In this document: positions 1-10,500 of the stretch, piece after piece
Layout: every line of letters begins with the position of its first letter
How positions within the stretch are numbered: position 1 is the stretch's first letter
Source: Paulownia fortunei
Taxonomy: Eukaryota; Streptophyta; Magnoliopsida; Lamiales; Paulowniaceae
Assembly (NCBI GenBank): GCA_019321725.1
Contig: CM033121.1
Coordinates: forward strand, 5,394,001 to 5,458,000
DNA length: 64,000 nucleotides
Direction of reading: 5' to 3'
Translations under genes and position numbers: made by a program
Notes under the pieces: model-generated
Database searches by the model: none
What the model saw: only the letters and a program-made list of their open reading frames with translations
Told to the model about the DNA's origin: nothing

Positions 1-1094
1 CTTCTTACCTAACCCTAATTATACTAGACTCGTTTTAATAGTACAATTTGGATATTAAAAAAAAGTACAAATTCGATTTGATGAAGATATTGAAGGATGC
101 ATTTCCCACTTGATCCTCATTTATGAAATAATACTATTATCAGCTAGAATACGATGAGAAATTCTTACATAGATCAGGTGAAAATAAAATTGTCCAAATT
201 ATGTTATATATGTCAGTATATTGTGAATTCCGTAGCTGATTTCTGAAATCTAATTAATATAAAAAATTTCGAATTTGTCCATATATTTCTAAGCACGGAA
301 CAAAAAATTCCACTTGCTCCTGTAGATGGGAAGATTGATTGTTCTCACCATCATTTTCTTGATATATGATTATGATTATACATGGATGAAGCGATGAAAA
401 TTCCAATATTAATTTCCCACATAAAATAAATAAGAGTAGATAAAATGGAGGAGGAATGATTTATACATTCAAATTTCCACGAGAAATAAAAGATAATATT
501 CTTATGCTTTATTATTTAAAAGGAAATTACTGATTTTTACTATGGGGTATTTGTATTCTTTGGTCAGACATATGAACAAAGCTCCTCTCCTAGGGTAATT
601 ATTGATATGCTAAATTAAATTTAAAATTCTTGAAATCAGAGTACTCTATGTATCTAAATTTTCAAAAAAACCCACTTAATGTCATATTAATGGGCATTGG
701 TGAGCAGTATTAATTTCAATGGTTCATAGGACAACTAATTTTTATAAACAATAAAATAAAACGTGAACCATGGGCCAATATTTTAATTATTAAGTGCCAA
801 TATTAGCATGGAAAATCCCAAACGGCCAGATCAATTAGGTCAACAAGACGCGTAGATTAAAAAAAGAAAAGAAAAGAAAAGAAAACCCAAAAGCCATAGA
901 TCAAATTGTATAAATTAAGAGAGAAGCATATATCAAATCGCATCCTCTTTCCCTCGCTTTGTTGGTTGTTAATATCTTCCTCACCCCACTGAAACTTCTA
1001 CCATCGATCCACCAAGACCGGCCCATCACATGCAAAATTTCCAAAAATTTATCTGCTAAATACATTCTCTGAGGGTGTGTGTGAGTGTGTGAAA
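1..1094 (+). promoter_or_regulatory. 5' flank and putative promoter/leader of MATE-1
   Basis: This is AT-rich non-coding sequence with no gene I can support. A TATA-like TATAAAT lies at 909-915, about 185 bases before the MATE-1 start codon, a plausible spacing for a plant core promoter with a leader of roughly 150 bases. The last stretch, GTGAGTGTGTGAAA just before the ATG, is shared in altered form by MATE-2, by MATE-3 and by the decayed stub near 32.2 kb, so the duplicated unit included the leader. The transcription start is not visible, and the TATA call is an inference from motif and spacing only. Confidence 0.4.
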
Positions 1095-2653
1095 ATGGAG
1101 GATAATTCCAAGCAGCCACTTCTTGTACAAGCACAGGATGAAGATCAAGCGGCAGAGATCAGTTCAAGTGGAAAATATTTGATCCAACTATTATCAAACC
1201 ATTCTTTTTTTTCATCCTTCGTCATCGGCGAGGACGACATTCCTCCGATCACTGGTGTTGGTGGCTTCTTTTCGGCGTTCAAGGAGGAGTCGAGCAAGCT
1301 CTGGCATTTAGCCGGCCCCGCTATCTTGACCTCCATTTTCCAGTATTCCCTCGGCGCCATCACTCAAACATTCGCAGGCCATGTCGGAACCCTAGACCTC
1401 GCCTCCTTCTCGGTCGAGAACTCTGTCATCGCCGGTTTATGCTTTGGCGTCATGGTATCATTGTCCTTGTTAACATATTCAACTATTAAAATTATCTTTT
1501 ATAATAATATTCAACTTGCTAGAGCAATTTTTGACGGTCAGATTCATTGAACAGATGGGAATGGGAAGTGCACTGGAAACCCTCTGCGGGCAGGCGTACG
1601 GCGCCGGGCAGATCGACATGCTCGGCGTCTACATGCAGAGATCTTGGGTTATTCTTCTCTCCACCAGTTTTTTGCTAATGTTCATGTACATATTCGCGGA
1701 ACCACTGTTGCTATTACTCGGGCAGTCGGAGGATATATCTCGAGCCGCTGGGAGATTTTCGCTGTGGATGATCCCTCAGCTCTACGCCTACGCGTTGAAC
1801 TTTCCGATCGCCAAGTTCTTGCAAGCTCAGAGCAAGATCATGGCAATGGCCTGGATTTCCGCCGTGGCGTTGGCGTTGCACGTACTGTTCAGCTGGCTGC
1901 TGATGCTGAAACTTGGGTGGGGAATGGCCGGCGGTGCACTCGTACTGAACGCTTCATGGTGGTTCCTGGTGGTGGCGCAGATGATCTACATATTCAGCGG
2001 GGCTTGTGGTAAAGCCTGGTCGGGGTTTTCCTGGAAGGCATTTCAAAATCTATGGGGTTTTGTGAGGTTATCGGTCGCATCAGCGGTGATGCTCTGGTGA
2101 GTAATTTTTTTAATTATCACAGAGCTTTATGTTAATCCCGTCCGATTGATAGATCATACTTCATAGATCCGGAAATAATTTAAGATTCAAAATCCCAATT
2201 TAATAATAACAAGTGGGAGATTTGGGTTGACTGAATATTAGTGAGATACTGGTGCCATATAAATAAACCACTTTTGGGCACGAATGGTTCAAAATATTCT
2301 CAATTATCGTGATTGATATCTAACAGATACCAATACACTATAACAAAATATTAATATCACTGATAAAATGTTAAATTATTATTTTATTATAATAATAGCT
2401 TTCATAAAATTTAATAATAATAGGCATTAGTTTTTAAGTTGTTCTTATTTTAAAATTAGTGACAATATGGTATTTAAATTGTCATTGTAATAAGGTATAG
2501 TGACAATTCTAATAATAAAATATAATAACATAATTTGTGACAAGATTTTTGTAATCACTCTATATATATCATTAATTATCAAAAATGATAAGTCAAACAC
2601 AAGTTTTGATTTGTGATAAAGTAAAAATTCTTGTAACTTAATATAGGCAAAAT

Positions 2654-2685
<32 letters not shown>

Positions 2686-5600
2686 TATATATATATATTT
2701 GGTCGAAAAAATCATGTGCTGTCCATTGCTTCAAAATTTGGGTTTTTTTTTTTTTTTTCTGATTAAAGAGTGAAAATTGATCATTCTATTTTATTGGCAT
2801 GCCAAATGATCTTTTCAAGCGAAAAGTTCCCTGTTTTTCTCTTTTCCTCAGATTTTGTTTTTTCTTTCCTTTTTTTCCTAGCCTTTTCTTTTCTCTCTAT
2901 TTTTTAAATTATCTTCCTTTTTTATTTTTCTTTCAAAAGAGAGAAAAAGAGAGAAATCTAAGGAGGAGGGGAAAGAAGAGAGATAATAACATAGAAGAAA
3001 AAAAGGAGGTAAAAAGAAGAAGAAGAAAAAGAGAAAGAAAGAAGAAAATTGATTTTACTTATTTTTTTAATTGATTATAAAAAAGAGAAAGGAAGAAGAA
3101 AATGACTTTAGTTCTTCATTTTTTATTTTAATCTTTGATTAAGCATTTAAGTAACTGTAATTAAAATATGTGACTATATAAGTGAAAGATAGAGGAAGGA
3201 AGAATAAAACAGATTTTAATTATTTATTTTTATCTTTTTAAATTTGATTAATGATTTATTTAATTACAATTAAGTTATGTGTAGATAAGGAAAGATAACT
3301 CGAATAAATAATGCATAATTAGAACTCGCGTCGCCTCCACGTGAGTTGTGCGCTTGTCTTATTTAAGTGATTAAAAACATAGAGAAGGGAAGAAAAAAAT
3401 AATTTTATTATTTTAACTTAATTAATTATTTACCTAATGACTATTTAAGTGATAAAATATTCCACTTGACATGACACAAGAGCAAACTTTTCAATATTCC
3501 TACCAAACAAGAGAAAATTGTAAATTTTATAATCATGTGCCCGACCCATGATTTTTTTCAATAGATTTTGAATATTTCCACATTAAATTGAATAAAATTT
3601 TCAAATAGTATATGCAAATTACCACCCATATTTTAAAGGACAAAAAATTAATAGAATTCAATACACAGTACCAAAAATACAATTTTACCCTCAATATATG
3701 TAATTAATGATAATTTTTATATTGTCACTTTTTTTTTTCTTATAGTTATACAGAAGACCTATAAACATACAGTTCATACAGGTTGAATATCTTTCTATCT
3801 TCTTTTTGTCTTTTTCTTTTAATTTGTGTGGCTCCAAAAAATCATCATTGACCCTTAATAAATTAATGCCATATACAACACATATTTGTAAAAAGACCTT
3901 TACATATGCGCACGAATATATATATATATATATATATATATAACAATTAGTTGTATAGTTGGAAATAGTATTGTTGATGACCCAAACGTGACGTACATTG
4001 CCGCCGATTAAACAATAGTATTATTTTTCTTAAGTTAATGTCATTTAATTTGTTAGCCAAATATATATTAAATAATAATGCAAAGAATCGTTTATTTCAT
4101 CATCACCATTAATTTTTTATAGGATTAAAAGTATAGTTTTTTTAATTCATTTTTCTATATATGCTGTCAGCTTAGAGATATGGTATTTTACGGCACTAAT
4201 CCTATTTGCTGGATATTTGAAGAACGCAGAAGTTGCTGTTGACGCTCTATCAATATGGTAAGTGTTAATACAATCTATCTCTCTTTTCATATTTAGTTCC
4301 TCTTTTTCTTTCATCATTTTATGTATAATTTCATGTAATGAAACTATATATATTTCATGAAATAAAAAAATAATTAACATTCAACTCAATATAAATCATT
4401 CCTATACTACGTTAAAAAGCAAAATGACTTTTATTAATACCTAAACAGTGAAACCAATTTATGAGTTGTAAAAAGGAGTAGTTTTTGCAATATATTTAAA
4501 AAAGTGAGGTAGTGTTTGGTTCATAGATTTTTGTAGAATAAATATAATATACAAAACTAAAGTTTTTTGTCAAAAAAAAAAAATGTTTCTTTTTTAATTT
4601 TGATTAATAAAATTCGAAATCCAAATGTCACTTAAAACTTTCATGGACCCAACAATCGCTGTCTGAAACAGGGTCCATTATAATGTTATGTTTTTTTTTA
4701 ACACAGCTCGGTTATCAAGATCCGAAAACATTATAATAGGTTAAAAATACATTGTGTCAGTGGTCCAATATATGAATTGATACCAAGTCCTTGATATCTG
4801 AGTTGGGTTCACAAATGAAAGGAATATGCAAGGTTACATAATAGGGGATATAAAGTTCCTCCAAAATTTTCCTTAATTTGATTTCATTTTCGTTATTATT
4901 TTTTATTTTCAATGTTTTTAAGTGTAATTTTATATTTGAATTGGTTTTTGTACGAAAATATAACAATTTGTTTGTATATAATATAGTGGATTGAAGTAAT
5001 AATTAAGGAGTCTCATTAATTATTTTTATGTCTCATCAACCAAATTATATGAGTTAAAAATTATTATTTTATTTATTATGGAGCACTTAAAGAAAGAAAA
5101 ATTCATTATTTACTTAGTTTGTAGATTTTAAGTATTTTAAAATTATTGAAACATCATAATCAAATATTAATAATTTAGTGCTCATCTTGATTATGTGTGT
5201 AAGTTTGAAACTGGTGGTTATAGGTATGAAAATTGAAAATTTTAAAAATAAATAAATCAAACATGTTTTTAGTGTTTTAAATAGTAGAAAATGCAAAAAT
5301 GATGTCTGGAAATGAAATCAAAAACTTTTCCCGCTTACAGAAAATCTGTTCATATTTTTCATCGCTTACAGATTGTTTTTTTTTTTTTTTTTGTAGCGTA
5401 AACATACTGGGGTGGACGGCTATGGTGGCGCTTGGATTCAACGCAGCAATAAGGTCATTGGAGAGAAAATTTCTTTTTCTTTTGATACATATTAATATAA
5501 TTATATATGTATTTCCTAATTTCAAATGATTTGTCCCAAATAAAAAAAAAAAAAAATCTTTTTCTTATTTATTTATTTATTTTGCTTGTCAATGACAATG

Positions 5601-6591
5601 GATCATATGTGCAGCGTAAGAGTGTCGAATGAATTAGGAGCAGCTCATCCAAGAACGGCTAAGTTTTCTGTCATGGTGGTGGTGATATCATCATTCTTGA
5701 TAGCCCTCCTCATTTCCATTACTATTCTTATCTTCCAGAATCAGTATCCTTCCCTATTTTCAGAAAGTTCAGAAGTCAAAAATGTCGTATATGAGCTCAC
5801 ACCATTGCTTGCATTCTGCATTGTGCTCAACAATGTTCAACCCGCTCTATCAGGTCACTAAATCTATACCCTTCACTTTTATATTCTTTTTATTGAATAC
5901 TCCATCTGTCTCAAGTTTATTGCTCGTATTTTTTTTGTTGGGATTTTTCAATTTTTTTTTGTCAACCATTATTTTTGTAAATAATAATATACATATTCAT
6001 GAAACCTTTTTTTTTTTTAACTCTGATCTAAAATTCTAGGGATCGAACTAACTATAGTCTTGGGACGGAGGGAGTATTTTGTTAGACCTAATAGAAATTT
6101 TTGAAAATCTTGTTGGTGCAGGAGTGGCTATTGGGGCTGGATGGCAAAGTTTGGTTGCCTATGTGAATATTGCATGCTACTATTTGTTTGGTGTTCCTTT
6201 GGGTCTAGTACTTGGGCACGCACTTAAAATGGGTGTACAAGTAAGTATAAAATGTAAACGATTTTTTTAAGAAAACTGAAATGTTAAGACATTTTTATCT
6301 ATACTGCTAACAATGATTTTTCCAGGGTATATGGTGCGGAATGGTAGTAGGAACAGTTATTCAAACTCTCATCCTCTTTTGGATTGTTTACAAAACTAAT
6401 TGGAATAAGGAGGTTTGCACAACTTTGACCCTGTCTTTTCTTTTTTTCTTGTTTTTCTTGTTTTTTTATTGTGTAATGCATAATTAATATTCATTTATTT
6501 TTTATGTATGCTGTAGGCTTCTGCTGCAGCCAAAAGGATCAAACAGTGGGGAGGGGAACCAGATGTTAAAGAAAATGACTTGGAGAAATAA
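1095..6591 (+). CDS. DTX29-like: MATE-1: MATE/DETOXIFICATION efflux transporter, 8 exons
   Basis: Predicted 521-residue multidrug and toxic compound extrusion (MATE) antiporter. Exons: 1095-1454, 1555-2096, 4171-4257, 5397-5453, 5615-5853, 6122-6240, 6326-6412, 6517-6591 (stop TAA). All introns are GT-AG and the phases join without a break. Residues 1-68 form a polar cytosolic tail; the first membrane segment is about 72-94. Exon 2 opens with [18 protein letters not shown], the plant MATE signature; exon 3 carries [15 protein letters not shown]; exon 5 starts with [18 protein letters not shown]; the last exons give GVAIGAGWQ and a WGGEP tail. Length and motifs fit a complete two-lobed, 12-helix MATE protein. 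From recall the KLWxLAGPAI and FAGYLKNAE blocks are closest to Arabidopsis DTX29 (At3g26590) and its group. Family members exchange protons for organic cations, flavonoids or other metabolites at the plasma membrane or tonoplast; the substrate here is unknown. The ATG is fixed by conservation with MATE-2. It is the first member of the tandem array. Confidence 0.93.
2653..2698. repeat. (AT)n microsatellite in MATE-1 intron 2
   Basis: Two TA dinucleotide runs, about 2653-2677 and 2681-2698, separated by AAAT. They lie inside intron 2 and do not touch coding sequence. A further (AT)n run lies at about 3917-3942 in the same intron. Both are likely length-polymorphic. Confidence 0.85.
2806..3470. 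repeat. Pyrimidine/purine-biased modular repeat in MATE-1 intron 2
   Basis: The + strand is pyrimidine-rich at about 2820-2930 and then switches to a long purine-rich run of AAGA/GAGA at about 2935-3050. Downstream the same theme returns as imperfect modules, each a short AGAGGAAGGAAGAA-like purine block followed by T/A-rich sequence ending near TTAAGTGA or TTAATTA (starting about 3080, 3185 and 3375). The facing pyrimidine and purine arms could fold back on each other. The translated frames through this block are low-complexity Arg/Lys/Glu and Phe/Leu strings, so I do not call a protein. Confidence 0.5.
4985..5325. repeat. Dispersed repeat, copy A, in MATE-1 intron 3
   Basis: This block resembles sequence at about 37530-37875. 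Shared landmarks in order are TGGATTGAA, TCTCATCAACCAAATTA, TATTATGGAGC/TATTGTGGATC, AGAAAGAAAAATT, GGTTATAG with nearby AAATAGTAGAAAA, and a GAAATGAAA end. Both copies are about 340 bp and diverged. No coding frame or clear inverted termini are visible, so it may be a MITE-like or other short interspersed element of unknown class. Confidence 0.5.
5898..6076. mobile_element. Stowaway-like MITE in MATE-1 intron 5
   Basis: A 179-bp element starting TACTCCATCTGTCTCAAG and ending with the inverse, CTTGGGACGGAGGGAGTA. These are the typical terminal repeats of Stowaway (Tc1/mariner-type) MITEs, including the flanking TA. It occupies most of intron 5, between exon 5 (ends 5853) and exon 6 (starts 6122), and is absent from the same intron of MATE-2 and MATE-3, so it inserted after the genes duplicated. 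Confidence 0.85.
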
Positions 6592-7585
6592 TCATAAGAG
6601 AATATGACTTCGAATTCAGGGCATATTGTGATAAGGGTCTTTTAAAGATTTACCTAATTTCAAGAAAATTCCCTTTTTCTTTTTTTTTTGTTTGGGGTGG
6701 GGGGGGGGGGGGGGTGTTGTTGGTTGTCTGATACGGAACTGTATTGGAAAATTTTCTGGTGTAAAACTGTACTGCAAAAAGGTTTGATCGGAATTTCTAT
6801 ATTTTTCTGTGAACTTATTATTTTACCACCGTGCGCGTTGGTTAATGGAGTGTTAAGCCGCGTATTCCAATTAGATTCAGGACTTTTTAACTTCCTGAGT
6901 ACTACTCCCCTTCGTATTAATATTATGGAGTTACTTTGATTCGGCATCGAATTTAATATATGTATATATATATATATGTTTTGTGTATTGACACTAACTT
7001 TCGAATCACTATTGCAATTTTTCCCAACATAATTTTTTGAAAATTTTATTATATCTCTACTTTATTGTACTTATTGTCCGTCACTTGTAAAATTTAATGA
7101 TGATAATTAATACAATGCAACAAAAAAATAAAATAAAATTTATAATTGAAAATTATGTTCAAACTAAATAAATATAGCTAATTCAAAAGATATTTATTTT
7201 CTTTTATTACAATATCATCAATAAATATATTAAATAATATTATTAATAAATATTTATAATACATTTATAATATTAAAATAAAATATAAAATATCAATTAT
7301 AATATAACTGATAACGTGAAAACCTCCACACAATGGGATAACTAGAACGATACGACTCTGATTTCCATCGTGCTCCAAAATTAAAACCACAAAGAAAAAT
7401 AGGCCAAGTGCATTACTCCTTCCACTTTTGATTGGTGAGCCGATGGGGTCACCCTTATTCGGCCCCTCCAATTTTGAAGTTTTCCCATAATCGATTCACC
7501 GTGAAAGACCCTATCTCGTAAACAACACCATAAAAGGTCTATTTTCCCAGTACACTCTCTCTGTGTGTTGGTGGAGTGTGTGAAA
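6592..7585. other. MATE-1/MATE-2 intergenic region
   Basis: About 1 kb between the stop of MATE-1 and the start of MATE-2. It holds the MATE-1 3' untranslated region, a pyrimidine tract followed by an unbroken run of 16 G at 6699-6714 (preceded by GGGGT), a short (AT)n at about 6958-6976, and the MATE-2 promoter. A CATAAAAG box near 7529 is a weak TATA candidate. A short open frame on the - strand near the leader overlaps conserved + strand coding sequence and is a shadow. Confidence 0.6.
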
Positions 7586-10500
7586 ATGGAAGATAATACC
7601 AAGCAGCCACTTATTTCCCCCACAGATAATGAGCAAGTCCCCCAGCTTTCGAGCCAAGACTATTTTATCCATCGCTTATCTAATCATTCCTTTGCTTCGT
7701 CCTTCGTTGCCGACGGCGATGACATTGCTCCAATCACCGGCGTGGACGGCTTCTTCGAGGCATTCAAGGTGGAGTCGAAAAAGCTCTGGTATTTGGCTGG
7801 CCCCGCCATTTTCACCTCCGTTTGCCAGTACTCCCTCGGCGCCATCACCCAAACCTTCGCCGGCCACATCGGTACACTCGACCTTGCCGCTTTCTCCATC
7901 GAGAACTCGGTCATCGCCGGTTTAAGTTTCGGCGTCATGGTATTAATCCTATCCCAACCCCTCGACACTACAGGAAAAAGAATACTTGTGACGATGTTTA
8001 GCTGTTAAGTGATCATGTAAAAATTGTCATTAAAAATACAATAATTACTGTTTGGTCAGATAAATAGTTCCCACAAAGTGAAATAATTAATATTTGGATT
8101 ATCTTTATTGAAAACAAATTATATATGTATGTGACGACTATATTTTATTGTCGGTAGACATAGTATCACTTTGGACAAATGGTGAAAATAATTATCTGTC
8201 ACTTACTCCATGTTTATGTCTGCGCCGTTATGGGTCAGTTGGTTCTATTAATTTTCGAAATTTGCTTGGATTAATATGAACAGTGGGGAATGGGAAGCGC
8301 GCTGGAAACACTGTGTGGGCAGGCGTACGGCGCCGGGCAGATTGACATGCTCGGCGTCTACATGCAGAGATCGTGGGTTATACTCCTCGCCACCAGTGTT
8401 CTATTAACGTTTCTGTACGTTTTCGCGGAACCGATATTGCTGTTACTGGGGCAAGAGAAGGACATATCGCGAGTCGCAGCGCGATATTCACTGTGGATGA
8501 TCCCACAGCTCTACGCTTATGCGGTGAACTTTCCCATTGCCAAGTTCTTGCAGGCGCAGAGCAAGATCATGGCGATGGCGTGGATTTCTGTCGCTGGATT
8601 GATTTTGCACATCTATTTCAGCTGGCTGTTGATGTTGAAGCTAGGGTGGGGGATGGCCGGCGGCGCGTTGGTGTTGAACTCGTCGTGGTGGTTCATAGTG
8701 GTGGCCCAGCTGGTGTACATCTTCAGCGGGACGTGTGGTAGAGCTTGGTCTGGATTTTCATGGAGGGCAATTCAGAATCTTTGGGGTTTTGTGAGGTTAT
8801 CCCTGGCGTCGGCTGTGATGCTGTGGTGAGTACTTTAAAAACATTTCCAGGTTTTCCAGGATAATTATAAGAAAAATTCTCGTACTCCATTATGAACTCC
8901 CTCCCAAAAAAATATGAATCTTGTTTAGTTGTTTAAAGTCCCAAAGTTTCTCTATATTCCATTATGAACTCTTGAAAAAATTAGATAAAGTTATGAATAA
9001 AAATAGAAGTTTTGATTGTTTGTATAGTATTACTTTTTAAAATAGTAATTAAAAATTAGTAATCATGTCATATCGGTACTTTAAATTGTAGCATAGTTTT
9101 ATATTTAAAGAAGAAGGTGCTTATTTTGGGATATCCCAAAAATTAAAAAAGATTACATTTTTGTTTACGTCTTTCAAATATAGAAAATTCTAGTTAAAAT
9201 TCAGTTTGATTGAACACAATTTATTGTAATGGCATAGTGAGTTTTGAGATGCTTATATTAATATCTTAGCTTATAATTTGGGGTTCAAAAGGTAATTTTG
9301 TCTTTTGTTATTCTATAGTGGTGGTATTTCTCTTCATCTGATAAAATAGGACAAAAGAAAAAATTAAGAATCTGGTCTGTTGTAGGTTTTGAATGATTGG
9401 GGAAATAATTTGATGGGCCACAAGTAGCCATTACAAGATTTGCATAATTTTACTTTCATATTATTAGTTGACTATAGTCTATAGATTTTACTATGATAAA
9501 AAAAATTAACGATGATTTGACTTATTTCATAGCTCTTAAGTTCTACGAAATTCTTAATTTTAAATTCATAATAATAAATTTATTAAATTTTTTTAAATAA
9601 TATAATAATATAATAAATTTTAAATCTTAAACTACTATTTTTAATTAAGTGAATTTAAAATTCATATTATATTAAATTATTTAAAAAAAATTCACTAAAC
9701 TCATCCCTCAAATCCAAATCTCGTGGAACATTAATTTTTTTTTAATTTATTTATTCTTCTTTTTCGTCTTCATTTGCTGGCAGCTTAGAGGTGTGGTATC
9801 TTACAGCACTAGTCCTCTTTGCCGGATACCTGAAGAACGCAGAAGTTGCTGTTGATGCATTATCCATATGGTAAGTATTAATACACTACCCGTTTTTGTA
9901 TTAGTTTAACGTTGTTGGATTTACATTCATTATATGATACTTTGAAAGGAAAGTGACAAATCATGTGATTGATTATATTTGCCACTTTATTGACCACATG
10001 CTATTGTTAATTTATCTATTTGTTCTGTGCCAATTTTTAAATATTTTATTTTTATCTAATATTTTACATTATATACGCCAATAATATTTTTAAGGGAGTT
10101 AATTTATCTATTTGTTCCTTTTAATACCGGTAAATATACACATAACGAAAATTCATAATATAGAATATAAAGTAAAATATCAAAATATAATAGCAAATAA
10201 AAAATGAATACGTCTGCTCTCCAATTTCACCCAATCCACAATTAGATAGTTGACACACATTAATGACTTCAGACTAAATTCTCCATCTATAACTCATTGA
10301 GCTAATCAAAGTTAACTACTATTCTGTTAAGTTCCGAAAGCACAATTTAATTAAAATTATTATATTACTAGTAGTAGTTAACAAGAGAGAGAACCAAAAG
10401 GGAGTGGGACCCAAATGAATGTGAACGTACAAAAAACTAACAATGGTCATGGCCACAAAAACTGCCATGTGATAACTAGCACATTTATTTGTTATTTTGT

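Noticed and set aside
1516..2100. A separate 194-residue protein starting upstream of MATE-1 exon 2
   Set aside because: The first 13 codons lie in intron 1. Paralogue comparison places the exon start at 1555 and the end at 2096, and the stop at 2098-2100 lies in the intron.
2799..3074. 91-residue ORF in MATE-1 intron 2
   Set aside because: Low-complexity translation of pyrimidine and purine tracts.
4510..4640. Small fold-back MITE (GTGTTTGGTTCATAG ... CCAAATGTCAC)
   Set aside because: The candidate ends match only loosely when inverted and no duplication could be placed. Too weak to list.
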